From Hydrogenophilaceae bacterium (GTDB lineage: Bacteria; Pseudomonadota; Gammaproteobacteria; Burkholderiales; Thiobacillaceae): 64,000 bases of DNA. The stretch spans positions 34,850-98,849 of the forward strand of contig JANJWO010000009.1 of assembly GCA_024709485.1 (NCBI GenBank). The letters are read 5' to 3'. Positions within the stretch are counted from its first letter, which is position 1; each line of letters begins with the position of its first letter. A program made the translations under genes and the position numbers. This document shows positions 24,640 through 32,357 of the stretch, piece after piece. The notes under the pieces were generated by a model, which worked only from the letters and a program-made list of their open reading frames with translations, did not search any database and was not told the origin of the DNA.

Positions 24640-24783
24640 ACCATGTCCCGCAGGCCTTCATCGCCAGCTGGCACGACAGCCCGCGCTCGGAGAAGGCGGG
24701 CACGCTAGGCATCTCATCGCCCTAGGCCGCGAGGGCGCAGGCCTGGCGGGAAGCGATCCAGTGCGGAAGGCCCGGGAGAACGC

Positions 24784-24960
24784 ATGATTGACGCGATGTT
24801 GGCCACGGCGATTCTGATGGTGCTTGGCGCCCTGCTCTTGCTGGTGATTTTCTCGCTACCCTGGTGGGTGACGGTGCTCGCCATTTCCTCCGTCATTTTG
24901 CTGCTCGACAAGCTGCTCAACCCGACATCGGATATCGGCGACGGTGAGCCGGATAAATGA
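24784..24960 (+). CDS. 58-residue small membrane protein
   Basis: A short frame from ATG 24784 to TGA 24960 with GGGAG five bases upstream. The peptide (starting MIDAMLATAI) is almost wholly two hydrophobic segments, residues 5-24 and 28-46, with a short polar tail ending DGEPDK. No family recognised. Ribosome site and composition support a real small protein, but there is no homology evidence. Confidence 0.5.
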   Translation: MIDAMLATAILMVLGALLLLVIFSLPWWVTVLAISSVILLLDKLLNPTSDIGDGEPDK

Positions 24961-25008
24961 TGCGCATCCGCCATCACTGCCGCTTGCAATCCTTGTCTGG
25001 CTTGCCAA

Positions 25009-25024
25009 TATAACGGTTGTTATA
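25009..25024. promoter_or_regulatory. Inverted repeat upstream of the AbrB/Doc module
   Basis: TATAAC-GGTT-GTTATA, a perfect 6+4+6 inverted repeat ending 17 bases before the antitoxin start. AbrB-type antitoxins usually repress their own operon, and this AT-rich palindrome in a GC-rich region is the natural operator candidate. Confidence 0.6.
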
Positions 25025-25041
25025 ACACGCTGGAGGCCATC

Positions 25042-25266
25042 ATGCATGCGCTGAAACTGACCCAGATCGGCAATTCCATCGGCGTTATCCTGCCCAAGGA
25101 AGTGCTGGCGCGACTGAAGCTTGAAAAAGGCGACATGGTGTTCATTACCGAAACGCCTGAGGGCCTGTGCGTAACGCCGTTCAATCCCGAAGTGGCCGAG
25201 CAGGTCAAAGCCGGCCGCGCCTTCATGCGCGAGTATCGCGATACCTTCCATGAGCTGGCCAAGTGA
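25042..25266 (+). CDS. AbrB/SpoVT-type antitoxin
   Basis: 74 residues with a swapped-hairpin AbrB fold: LTQIGNSIGVILPKEVLARLKLEKGDMVFI is the DNA-binding half. The C-terminal tail (EVAEQVKAGRAFMREYRDTF) should neutralise the toxin. CTGGAGG is six bases before the ATG. Its end overlaps the toxin start (GTGA), typical of toxin-antitoxin operons. Confidence 0.92.
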   Translation: MHALKLTQIGNSIGVILPKEVLARLKLEKGDMVFITETPEGLCVTPFNPEVAEQVKAGRAFMREYRDTFHELAK

Positions 25267-25646
25267 GTTGGCGCTGGACAGACAGGCACGCGCTATGCTT
25301 GTTGCATGGCGAGAGTCTGGCCCAGCATGGCGGCCTTGCCGGCCTGCGTGACGAAGGGCTGCTGGATTCCGCCCTCGCCCGTTTGCAAAACCTTGCCGTG
25401 TATGGCGAGGATGCCGCTGCCCTTGCCGCAGCCTACGGCGTAGGGCTCGCCAAAAATCACCCCTTTGTGGATGGCAACAAGCGCGCGGCTTTTTTGAGCG
25501 TGGGTCTGTTTTTGTTCCTGAACGGCTACCGCCTGACCGCAACCCAGGCAGACGCGACTTTGGCAATGTTTTCCGTCGCTGCCGGCGAAATGGATGAAAC
25601 CGATTTCGCCAACTGGCTGCGTGCACACATGGCACCGCGTGACTAA
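25263..25646 (+). CDS. Doc-family (Fic fold) toxin
   Basis: 127 residues from GTG 25263. The catalytic motif HPFVDGNKRAA (about residues 67-77) is the Doc form of the Fic motif; Doc kinases phosphorylate elongation factor EF-Tu and stop translation. The motif looks intact, so the toxin is probably active. Forms an operon with the AbrB-type antitoxin. The last four bases overlap the convergent methyltransferase gene. Confidence 0.92.
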   Translation: MSWRWTDRHALCLLHGESLAQHGGLAGLRDEGLLDSALARLQNLAVYGEDAAALAAAYGVGLAKNHPFVDGNKRAAFLSVGLFLFLNGYRLTATQADATLAMFSVAAGEMDETDFANWLRAHMAPRD

Positions 25647-26236
25647 GCCAGCCTGCGCGCCACCACGGTGTGGAATTTCTTGACGGTGTTTTCCGGCGCC
25701 GGGAATGCATCATGGCGCGACAGCAGGATTTCCCAGCCCTTGAATGGTTCAGACAGCTCGTTCTCGCCGAACAGATAATGGTTGCCCGGCTCCAGCGCGC
25801 CGACGAAGCTCGTGCCCTCGGTCAGCACGTTGAGGGCGGCAATACCGCCGGGCTTGACGTGGCGCACGATGTCGTCCAGCAGCGCATGGGCGCGCGCCTT
25901 GGGAAAGAACATCAGCAGGCCGATGGCCACGATGCCGTCGTAGTCGCCGTCGATGGCGTAGGCGGAGAGATCGACCTGGTAGGCGGCGAGCGGCAGGCCC
26001 AGGCGGTTGGCGGCTTCGTTCACCCGGTCCACCGCGGTGCGGCTGCCGTCCAGCGCGCTGACCGCGCAACCCTTGCGCGCGGCGGCGATCGCAAGATTGC
26101 CCAGCCCGCAGCCGAGATCGAGCACGCCGCCGGACAGATGCGGCAGCACCGCTTCCTCGAACGGATTCAGCGCGAAGTCGCCCCTGGCGGTCTGCTCCTG
26201 GAACTGTTTTTCAAAAAAATCGATGCAATGCGTCAT
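25643..26236 (-). CDS. SAM-dependent methyltransferase (TehB-like)
   Basis: 197 residues from ATG 26236, which has AAGGAA about eight bases upstream; the longer frame from 26266 is rejected. Motif I is VLDLGCGLGNLAIAAARKG with VSALDGS as motif II, a class I Rossmann methyltransferase. The overall form resembles TehB tellurite-resistance methyltransferases. Substrate not known. Confidence 0.8.
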   Translation of the reverse strand: MTHCIDFFEKQFQEQTARGDFALNPFEEAVLPHLSGGVLDLGCGLGNLAIAAARKGCAVSALDGSRTAVDRVNEAANRLGLPLAAYQVDLSAYAIDGDYDGIVAIGLLMFFPKARAHALLDDIVRHVKPGGIAALNVLTEGTSFVGALEPGNHYLFGENELSEPFKGWEILLSRHDAFPAPENTVKKFHTVVARRLA

Positions 26237-26476
26237 GAGCCGGTTCCTTTCATTGCCTTTTCTCAACCCGGATATTTCACCAGATCGCGGGATGATGGCA
26301 AGACCATTCGCCGGCCGGCCACACCGGCCCCGCGCCCGCAGGCGGCCCGCGGCGAGCTTGCTGCGGAACGGGCTCTCCGGATTGATAAGATGCCGTTTTT
26401 TGATACCGTTAGCGTCTGAAGCGCAAGCCGCTCGGGGCGGGCAGGATGCCCGCGTTCTGAAACCTCACCACGGGAA

Positions 26477-27649
26477 ATGCGCATGAAACCCGACCTCTCC
26501 ACCCGCTGCGTGCACGCCGGCGAACCGGACGATCCGCATGGCTCGCCGCACGCGCCGCTCTACACCACGACCACCTTCAAGTTTCCCTCCACCGCCGCGC
26601 TGCTCGACGTGGTGGAGGGGCGCAGGCCGGGCGCGCTCTATACGCGCTACGGGCTCAACCCCACCATCCAGGCGCTGGAAGAGAAGCTCGCCGCCATCGA
26701 AGGCGCCGAGGCCGCGCTCGCCTTCGCCTCCGGCATGGCGGCGGAGTCCGCGCTATTCCTCGCCCACGGCCGCAAGGGCATCGCCTGCCTGGGCGACGCC
26801 TACGGCGGCACGCTGGAACTGCTCGCCAGCCAGTTGCCCGAACTGGGCATCCCCACGCATCTGCTGCTCGGCGACGAGATCGACCGGCTCGCGGACCTCC
26901 TGCAGCAGGGCGCGGGCCTGGTGTTCTTCGAAACGCCCACCAACCCGGCGCTGGAGTTGTTCGACATCGCCGCCGTCGCCGAGCTCGCCCACGCCCACGG
27001 CGCGCTGGTGGCGGTGGACAACACCTTCGCCTCGCCGGTGAACCAGAATCCGCTCGCGCTCGGCGCGGATTTGGTGGTGCATTCCGCGACCAAGTATCTG
27101 GGCGGTCACTCCGATCTCAGCGCCGGGGCCTTGATGGGCCGCCGGGAACTGCTCATGCCGGTGTGGAACTGGCGCAAGAACCTGGGACAGACCATCGCGC
27201 CCGAGATCGCTGCGCAGCTCGCACGCAGCCTGCGCACGCTGACCGTGCGCGTGGCGCGCCAGAACGAAAGCGCGATGAAAATCGCCGCGGCGATGCGCGC
27301 GCATCCCGGCATCGAGCGCGTGCTCTACCCGGGGCTGCCCGACTTCCCCGGCCATGCTCTGGCGCGCCGCCAGATGCGCGGCTTCGGCGGCATGCTGACC
27401 CTGGAAATCAGGGGCGGCGGCGCGGCGGCGACGCGCGTGGCCGATGCGCTCAGGCTGTTTGCGCTGGCGCCCTCGCTGGGCGGCGTGGAGAGCCTGGTCA
27501 CCCAGCCCTGCACCACCACCCACCACGGCCTTGCGCCGGAAGAGCGCGCGCGGCGCGGCATTTCCGACGCCATGCTGCGCCTCTCGGTCGGGCTGGAGGA
27601 TGCGGATGACCTGATCGCCGACCTGGAACAGGCCCTGACCGCAGGATGA
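26477..27649 (+). CDS. PLP-dependent trans-sulfuration enzyme (cystathionine gamma-synthase / sulfhydrylase type)
   Basis: 390 residues from ATG 26477 (a second ATG at 26483). The PLP lysine is in HSATKYLGGHSD; GALYTRYGLNPT, AFASGMAAES and ETPTNP are Cys/Met-metabolism enzyme signatures. The family makes or splits thioether bonds in cysteine and methionine synthesis. Sequence alone does not separate cystathionine gamma-synthase, gamma-lyase and O-succinylhomoserine sulfhydrylase, so no symbol is given. The gene stands alone. Confidence 0.85.
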   Translation: MRMKPDLSTRCVHAGEPDDPHGSPHAPLYTTTTFKFPSTAALLDVVEGRRPGALYTRYGLNPTIQALEEKLAAIEGAEAALAFASGMAAESALFLAHGRKGIACLGDAYGGTLELLASQLPELGIPTHLLLGDEIDRLADLLQQGAGLVFFETPTNPALELFDIAAVAELAHAHGALVAVDNTFASPVNQNPLALGADLVVHSATKYLGGHSDLSAGALMGRRELLMPVWNWRKNLGQTIAPEIAAQLARSLRTLTVRVARQNESAMKIAAAMRAHPGIERVLYPGLPDFPGHALARRQMRGFGGMLTLEIRGGGAAATRVADALRLFALAPSLGGVESLVTQPCTTTHHGLAPEERARRGISDAMLRLSVGLEDADDLIADLEQALTAG

Positions 27650-27706
27650 CAAGCGCCGCGCGCGCGTCCGCCCGCCGCTGAGGGGGGTGCCCGCCGCCTA
27701 ACGGGG

Positions 27707-28624
27707 TTATTTCGCCTCGTTCCCCTGCGCCTTCACCACCGTCATGGCCCCGGCGATGAGGCTGGCAAGATCCGCCATGTTGGAAGGCACGATGAGGGTA
27801 TTGCCGGTCTTGGCGATGTTGCCGAAGGCGTCGACGTATTTTTCCGCCACCTTCAAATTCACCGCCTGCATGCCGCCGGGCGTCTGGGTAGCCTGCGCCA
27901 CCATGTAGAGCGCCTTGGCGGTGGCCTCGGCCACCAGTTTCACGGCCTCGGCCTCGCCCTGGGCGCGGTTGATGGCGGCCATTTTCTCGCCTTCGGACGC
28001 GCGGATGGCCGCCTCGCGCTCGCCGGTGGCGAGGTTGATCTGCTCCTGCATCTTGCCCTCGGAGGTGGCGATGACCGCCCGCTTCTCGCGCTCGGCGGTG
28101 ATCTGCGCCTGCATGGCATGCAAAATTTCTTTGGGCGGGGTGAGATCCTTGATCTCGTAGCGCAGCACCTTCACGCCCCAGTTGGTCGAGGCTTCGTTCA
28201 GCACCTCCACCACGCTGTGGTTGATGTGCTCGCGCTCCTCGAAGGTCTTGTCCAGTTCCATGCGCCCGATCACCGAACGCAGCGTGGTCTGCGCCAGCTG
28301 GGTGATGGCCATGATGTAGTCGCTCGATCCATAGGAGGCGAGGCGCGGGTCGGTGACCTGGAAATACAGCACGCCGTCCACGGCAAGCTGGGTGTTGTCC
28401 TTGGTGATGCAGACCTGGCTCGGCACGTCGAGCGGGATTTCCTTGAGGATGTGCTTGTAGGCGACGCGGTCGACGAAGGGGATGACCAGGTTGAGGCCCG
28501 GCGCCAGGGTGGCGTGGAAGCGGCCCAGGCGTTCGATCACCCAGGCATGCTGCTGCGGCACCACGCGCACGCCCTTGCCGATGACGATGAGGACCACAAT
28601 AAGCAGTGCAACCGCGATTTCCAT
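27707..28624 (-). CDS. qmcA: SPFH/stomatin-family membrane protein (QmcA-like)
   Basis: 305 residues from ATG 28624 with GGAGG upstream. One N-terminal membrane helix (IAVALLIVVLIVIGKGV), then an SPFH/band-7 domain (VIERLGRFHATLAPGLNLVIPFVDRV) and a coiled coil rich in Glu/Ala (GEREAAIRASEGEKMAAINRA). Family members form large ring assemblies on membranes and regulate proteases such as FtsH. It ends a five-gene run with NfeD, two TPM proteins and LemA. Confidence 0.9.
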   Translation of the reverse strand: MEIAVALLIVVLIVIGKGVRVVPQQHAWVIERLGRFHATLAPGLNLVIPFVDRVAYKHILKEIPLDVPSQVCITKDNTQLAVDGVLYFQVTDPRLASYGSSDYIMAITQLAQTTLRSVIGRMELDKTFEEREHINHSVVEVLNEASTNWGVKVLRYEIKDLTPPKEILHAMQAQITAEREKRAVIATSEGKMQEQINLATGEREAAIRASEGEKMAAINRAQGEAEAVKLVAEATAKALYMVAQATQTPGGMQAVNLKVAEKYVDAFGNIAKTGNTLIVPSNMADLASLIAGAMTVVKAQGNEAK

Positions 28625-28673
28625 AAATACCTCCAGTTATTCGTTGTCAGTTTTCAGTCGTCAATTTTGCCTG

Positions 28674-29078
28674 TCAGTTGCCCACGATCAGCACGCTGCC
28701 GCGCATGGCGCGGATGTACAAAGGCCTGCCGGCATCGACCGCAGGGCTTTCGGCCTCGGCATCCCACAGCGCGCCGCGGTACTTGACCTGGCCCTTGCCG
28801 TTTTGCCAGGTTTCGAGCGTCACGCTGTGGCCGATGTCGAGGTCCTGCAAATCGCCGGCAGTGGCTTCGGTGCGCCGCCATTTCTTCAGTGCCAGGGTGC
28901 CGGCCAGGCCGATCGCGGCCGCGATCACCAGTTGCGCGACCAGGCCCAGCCCCAGCCAGGCGGCGATGCCAGCCGCCGCCGCGGCGACGCCGTAGACCAG
29001 CAGGTAGAAGGTGCCGGTGGTCAGTTCCAGGCCCACCAGGGCGAAGGCGGCGATCCACCAGAGGATATGAGCGCTCAT
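28674..29078 (-). CDS. NfeD-like membrane protein
   Basis: 134 residues, three to four hydrophobic segments (WWIAAFALVGLEL, FYLLVYGVAAAAAGIAAWL, LVAQLVIAAAIGLAGTLAL) followed by a C-terminal OB-fold (GHSVTLETWQNGKGQVKYRG to YIRAMRGSVLIV). NfeD proteins pair with stomatin-like proteins; the SPFH gene follows after 49 bases. Confidence 0.9.
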   Translation of the reverse strand: MSAHILWWIAAFALVGLELTTGTFYLLVYGVAAAAAGIAAWLGLGLVAQLVIAAAIGLAGTLALKKWRRTEATAGDLQDLDIGHSVTLETWQNGKGQVKYRGALWDAEAESPAVDAGRPLYIRAMRGSVLIVGN

Positions 29079-29085
29079 GGGTTTC

Positions 29086-29586
29086 CTATCGTTTCAGCAG
29101 CACGGGTTGGTTGGGCAACTCGTTGGGATTCTCCGGCCCGGGCGGAAAATGCCGCGCCAGCAATTCGCTCGCGCGGCGGATGCCTTCGAAGGTGCCGCTG
29201 CGGAAATCGCCGGCCCGGTAATGCCGTTCCATCGTCTTGGCGATGTTATCCCATTCTGCCTGCTCCACCCTGGCGGCGATGCCACGGTCGGCGACGATTT
29301 CGATGTCGCGGTCGGCAAGCAGCAGATAGATCAGCACCCCGCTGTTTTCCTCGGTATCCCACACGCGCAGGCCGCCGAACGCCCCAATCGCGGCCTGCCG
29401 TGCGTTCACGCCGCGCCAGATGGCGGAAACCGGCAGCGAAGCCTCCGCGGCGAAGCGGATCTCGCCGCGATGCGAGGTTTCCGATTCGCGGATCGCGGAC
29501 TCGATCTCCGCCAGCAGCGCCGGCGGAAAGTATTTCCACAGCCGCCACGACGGCATGAACAGGTGTTTGAGCAGGCGGCTTACCAT
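29086..29586 (-). CDS. TPM-domain protein, soluble
   Basis: 166 residues from ATG 29586, overlapping the end of the preceding TPM gene by seven bases. ESAIRESETSHRGEIRFAAEASL, the VWDTEENSGVLIYLLLADRDIEIVADRGI segment and the basic-acidic C-terminus are those of TPM (phosphatase-like, TLP18.3/Psb32/MOLO-1) domains. No membrane helix. Role unknown. Confidence 0.85.
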   Translation of the reverse strand: MVSRLLKHLFMPSWRLWKYFPPALLAEIESAIRESETSHRGEIRFAAEASLPVSAIWRGVNARQAAIGAFGGLRVWDTEENSGVLIYLLLADRDIEIVADRGIAARVEQAEWDNIAKTMERHYRAGDFRSGTFEGIRRASELLARHFPPGPENPNELPNQPVLLKR

Positions 29587-30443
29587 CTTCCCGACGCGCC
29601 TCCCCCGCCGAAACCGCCGCCGCCGCCGGAAAATCCCCCGCCCCCGCCCCAGGAGCCGCCGCCAAAGCCGCCGCTGCCCCAGTGCCCGCCGCCGCGCCCG
29701 CCGGCCAGGGACATGACGAGCACGAAGACGGCGGCGATGAGGCCGAAGAAGAACACGCTCGTGAGCAGCCAAGCCAGCGCGCCGGCCAGGCCCGCGGCCG
29801 CGGACGCGCCCAGGCCCTTGCCGAGCATGGCGCCGAGTATCCTGCCGCCGACGATGCCGCCGAAAACCAGCCAGATCAGCAGATCCATGCGGTTCGACTC
29901 GAGGCCTTTGGAGGCGGCGGGCGGCGGCAGGGATTCGCCTTCGACGAGCCGCATCATGCGCGACACGCCCGCCTCTACGCCCCCGGAAAAATCGCCCTGT
30001 CGGAAGCGCGGCACGATGTCCTCCTCGATGATGCGCTTGGCGACGGCGTCCGGTATCACGCCTTCAAGCCCATAGCCGACCTCGATACGCACCGCCCGGT
30101 CGTCCTTGGCGACGATGAGGATGGCGCCGTCGTCCGCGCCCTTGCGCCCGACTTTCCATTTTTCCGCCACGCGGATGCCGAATTGCGCGATGTCTTCCGG
30201 CTGCGTGGTCGGCAGCATCAGCACCGCGATCTGGCTGCCCCTGGCCGCCTCGAACTGCGCCAGGGTGTTTTCCAGGCGGCTGGCGGTGTCGGGCGTGAGC
30301 GTGCCGGTGAGGTCGGTGACGCGCTGGCTGAGCTCGGGGACCGCGACTTCGGCGCGCGCCGCGAAAGGCGCCGCCAGCGCCAGCAGCACGGCAAGGAGCC
30401 ATGCGGCAAAAGGCAGGTTCAGGCTCCGGGGCGATCGCCGCAT
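29580..30443 (-). CDS. YgcG-like TPM-domain membrane protein with Gly-rich tail
   Basis: 287 residues from ATG 30443, four bases after the lemA stop; a longer frame to 30509 would overlap lemA and is rejected. Signal peptide, TPM domain (VTDLTGTLTPDTASRLENTL, IAVLMLPTTQPEDIAQFGIR, GRKGADDGAILIVAKDDRAV), then two hydrophobic segments and a C-terminal tail made mostly of Gly, Ser and Trp. The layout matches YgcG and relatives found next to lemA. Confidence 0.9.
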   Translation of the reverse strand: MRRSPRSLNLPFAAWLLAVLLALAAPFAARAEVAVPELSQRVTDLTGTLTPDTASRLENTLAQFEAARGSQIAVLMLPTTQPEDIAQFGIRVAEKWKVGRKGADDGAILIVAKDDRAVRIEVGYGLEGVIPDAVAKRIIEEDIVPRFRQGDFSGGVEAGVSRMMRLVEGESLPPPAASKGLESNRMDLLIWLVFGGIVGGRILGAMLGKGLGASAAAGLAGALAWLLTSVFFFGLIAAVFVLVMSLAGGRGGGHWGSGGFGGGSWGGGGGFSGGGGGFGGGGASGRW

Positions 30444-30447
30444 GCGC

Positions 30448-31086
30448 TCAATAACCGGCGCTCGTCGGGCTCTGCCCGCCGCCGGACGGCGCGGGCGCCG
30501 GCGCCGCACCGAAATCGACCCTGGGCGGTGCGGCGATGGCCTTTTCGTTCTCCACCGTGAAATTGGGCTTGACCTTGAAGCCGAACAGCATCGCGGTCAG
30601 GTTGCTGGGGAACTGGCGCACGGTGACGTTGTACTCCTGCACCGCCTTGATGTAGCGGCCGCGCGCCACGGCGATGCGGTTTTCCGTGCCTTCCAGCTGC
30701 GCCTGCAGGTCGCGGAACAGGCCGTCGGCCTTCAACTGCGGATAGTTCTCGGCCACCAGCAGAAGCCGCGACAGCGCGCCGGACAATTCGCCCTGCGCCG
30801 CCTGGAATTTGTTGAAGGCCTGCGCGTCATTGACCAGATCCGAGGTCGCCTGGATCTGGCCGACTTTCGCGCGCGCTTCCGTCACCTGGGTCAGCACGTC
30901 CTTCTCATGCGCGGCGTAGCCCTTCACCACATTGACCAGGTTGGGCACGAGATCGGCGCGGCGCTGATACTGGTTGACCACCTCCGACCACGCCGCGTTG
31001 ATCTGCTCGTCCGTGCTTTGCAGGGTGTTGTAGCCGCAGCCGGAGAGGCTCAGGGCAAGAAAACCGATCGCGAGCCATTTCTTCAT
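30448..31086 (-). CDS. lemA: LemA-family lipoprotein
   Basis: 212 residues with lipobox LSGC (Cys17). Residues 25-175 match LemA: INAAWSEVVNQYQRRADLVPNLV, VTEARAKVGQI, VARGRYIKAVQEYNVTVRQFPSNL. The Pro/Ser/Gly-rich tail is unstructured. First gene of the lemA-TPM-TPM-nfeD-qmcA run. AGGAG lies nine bases before the ATG. Element E5 occupies its upstream gap. Confidence 0.92.
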   Translation of the reverse strand: MKKWLAIGFLALSLSGCGYNTLQSTDEQINAAWSEVVNQYQRRADLVPNLVNVVKGYAAHEKDVLTQVTEARAKVGQIQATSDLVNDAQAFNKFQAAQGELSGALSRLLLVAENYPQLKADGLFRDLQAQLEGTENRIAVARGRYIKAVQEYNVTVRQFPSNLTAMLFGFKVKPNFTVENEKAIAAPPRVDFGAAPAPAPSGGGQSPTSAGY

Positions 31087-31123
31087 CGCCGTGCTCCTGT
31101 ATTCGGATCAAAGAAAAAATCAT

Positions 31124-31195
31124 ACACAAAGAGGACGGCGGGGCAGGAGTAAAAAGTGTTTTGCATTCCTCTTGCCCTCTTGCCGTCCTTGTTCA
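31124..31195. repeat. Inverted-repeat element E5 (AAGGAGGACAGG type)
   Basis: Read on the minus strand (the direction of the genes) it starts TTGAACAAGGACGGCAAGAG and ends ACTCCTGCCCCGCCGTCCTC, the same order as E3 and E8. The TGA stop of the uracil-DNA glycosylase gene is inside its leading TTGAACAAGG. A run of six T follows the second arm a few bases later, so this copy could end transcription. Confidence 0.85.
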
Positions 31196-31885
31196 ATCGA
31201 TCTTTTTCATGGTTTCGCGCGCGAGGCACAAGTCTTCCCAGGCCTTTTCCTTGTCCGGCAGGTTGCGCAGGAGATAGGCCGGATGGTAGGTGACGACGAG
31301 CGGAATGCCCTGGAAGCGGTGCACGCGGCCGCGCAGCCGGGCGATGGCCTCCTCCGTGTGCAGCAGGGTTTGCCCGGCGAAGCGGCCCAGCGCGATGATG
31401 ATCTTCGGCCGGATCAGCTGGATCTGGCGTTCGAGATAGGGCATGCAGGCCGCGATTTCCTCCGGCGCGGGATTGCGGTTGCCGGGCGGGCGCGACTTCA
31501 GCACGTTCGCGATGTAGACGTTCTCGCCGCGCTTCAGGCCGATGGCGGCGAGCATGGCGTCGAGCAGCCTGCCGGCCTGGCCGACGAAGGGCTCGCCCTG
31601 GGCATCCTCGTCCGCGCCCGGCGCCTCGCCGACGATCAGCCAGTCGGCGTGCGGGTCGCCCACGCCCAGCACGCCCTGGGTGCGAGTCTTGTAGAGCTCG
31701 CAGGCGGTGCAGTTGGCGACGGCTTCCCGCAGCTGCGTCCAGTCCATCTGCAGGATGCGACCGTGCCGGTCTGCGCCGTCTGCGCCGTCCGCGCAGGCCG
31801 GCGTCGCGGGCGCGGACCGGCCACGCAGGCGCCACACCGGCGCGATGCCCAGTTCCTTCAGGCGCTGCTCGCGCGGCAGCTTCAT
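31193..31885 (-). CDS. Family 4 uracil-DNA glycosylase (Fe-S type) with one cluster ligand replaced
   Basis: 230 residues from ATG 31885. It removes uracil from DNA in base-excision repair. Motif A is [20 protein letters not shown]; motif B is [10 protein letters not shown]. Family 4 enzymes use four cysteines for a 4Fe-4S cluster: Cys59 and Cys62 (CTAC) and Cys147 (AACMPYL) are present, but the expected Cys in K-C-R-P-P is Ser131 (codon TCG). The stop codon is embedded in element E5. The N-terminus has an extra low-complexity stretch. Confidence 0.9.
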   Translation of the reverse strand: MKLPREQRLKELGIAPVWRLRGRSAPATPACADGADGADRHGRILQMDWTQLREAVANCTACELYKTRTQGVLGVGDPHADWLIVGEAPGADEDAQGEPFVGQAGRLLDAMLAAIGLKRGENVYIANVLKSRPPGNRNPAPEEIAACMPYLERQIQLIRPKIIIALGRFAGQTLLHTEEAIARLRGRVHRFQGIPLVVTYHPAYLLRNLPDKEKAWEDLCLARETMKKID

Positions 31886-31895
31886 GCGCGCGGCC

Positions 31896-32357
31896 TCACA
31901 GCCGGATCCTCATCACCAGCGCGTCCTCGCGGCCCGCTGGCGCCGGGTAATAGCCCTTGCGCAGCGCGAAGGCTTCGAAACCGGCTTGTTCATAAAGCTC
32001 GATGGCGGCGCGGTTGCTGGGCCGCACCTCCAGAAACAGGGTGCGGGCCTGCTGCTCGCGCGCGGTGTCCACGATGTGCTCGAGCAGGCGGCGCCCGAGC
32101 CCCTGCCGGCGCCAGGCCGGGGCGATGGTGATGTTGAGCAGGTGCCCTTCGTCGACCGCCGTCATCAGCACGGCATGACCGATGGCCTCGCCGCCGACTT
32201 CGTAGACCCAGGCGCTGTAGCCGGCATGGATGGAATCGATGAAATTGCCGGCGCTCCAGGGGAATTCGTAGCTGTCCTTCTCCACCAGCAGCACCGCGGG
32301 AATGTCGGCGTCGCGCATGCGGCGGATACTGTGTTCGAGCTTGAGGATGGCGTTCAT
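31896..32357 (-). CDS. rimI: Ribosomal protein bS18-alanine N-acetyltransferase RimI
   Basis: 153 residues, GNAT fold: acetyl-CoA loop RRQGLGRRLLEHIVD, EVRPSNRAAIELYEQAGFEAFALRKGYYPAP with the RimI-type NRAAIxLY and F-x-x-x-x-x-R-x-x-Y-Y segments. Acetylates the N-terminal alanine of ribosomal protein S18. Its ATG overlaps the tsaB stop (ATGA), a common tsaB-rimI order. Confidence 0.93.
   Translation of the reverse strand: MNAILKLEHSIRRMRDADIPAVLLVEKDSYEFPWSAGNFIDSIHAGYSAWVYEVGGEAIGHAVLMTAVDEGHLLNITIAPAWRRQGLGRRLLEHIVDTAREQQARTLFLEVRPSNRAAIELYEQAGFEAFALRKGYYPAPAGREDALVMRIRL

Noticed and set aside
24640..24783. Possible gene remnant after lplT
   Set aside because: Short fragments in several frames look protein-like, but none is long enough or similar enough to a known family to claim a pseudogene.
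26237..26476. Possible small gene in the 240-base gap before the trans-sulfuration gene
   Set aside because: No frame with a ribosome site or plausible composition was found; treated as an ordinary promoter region.
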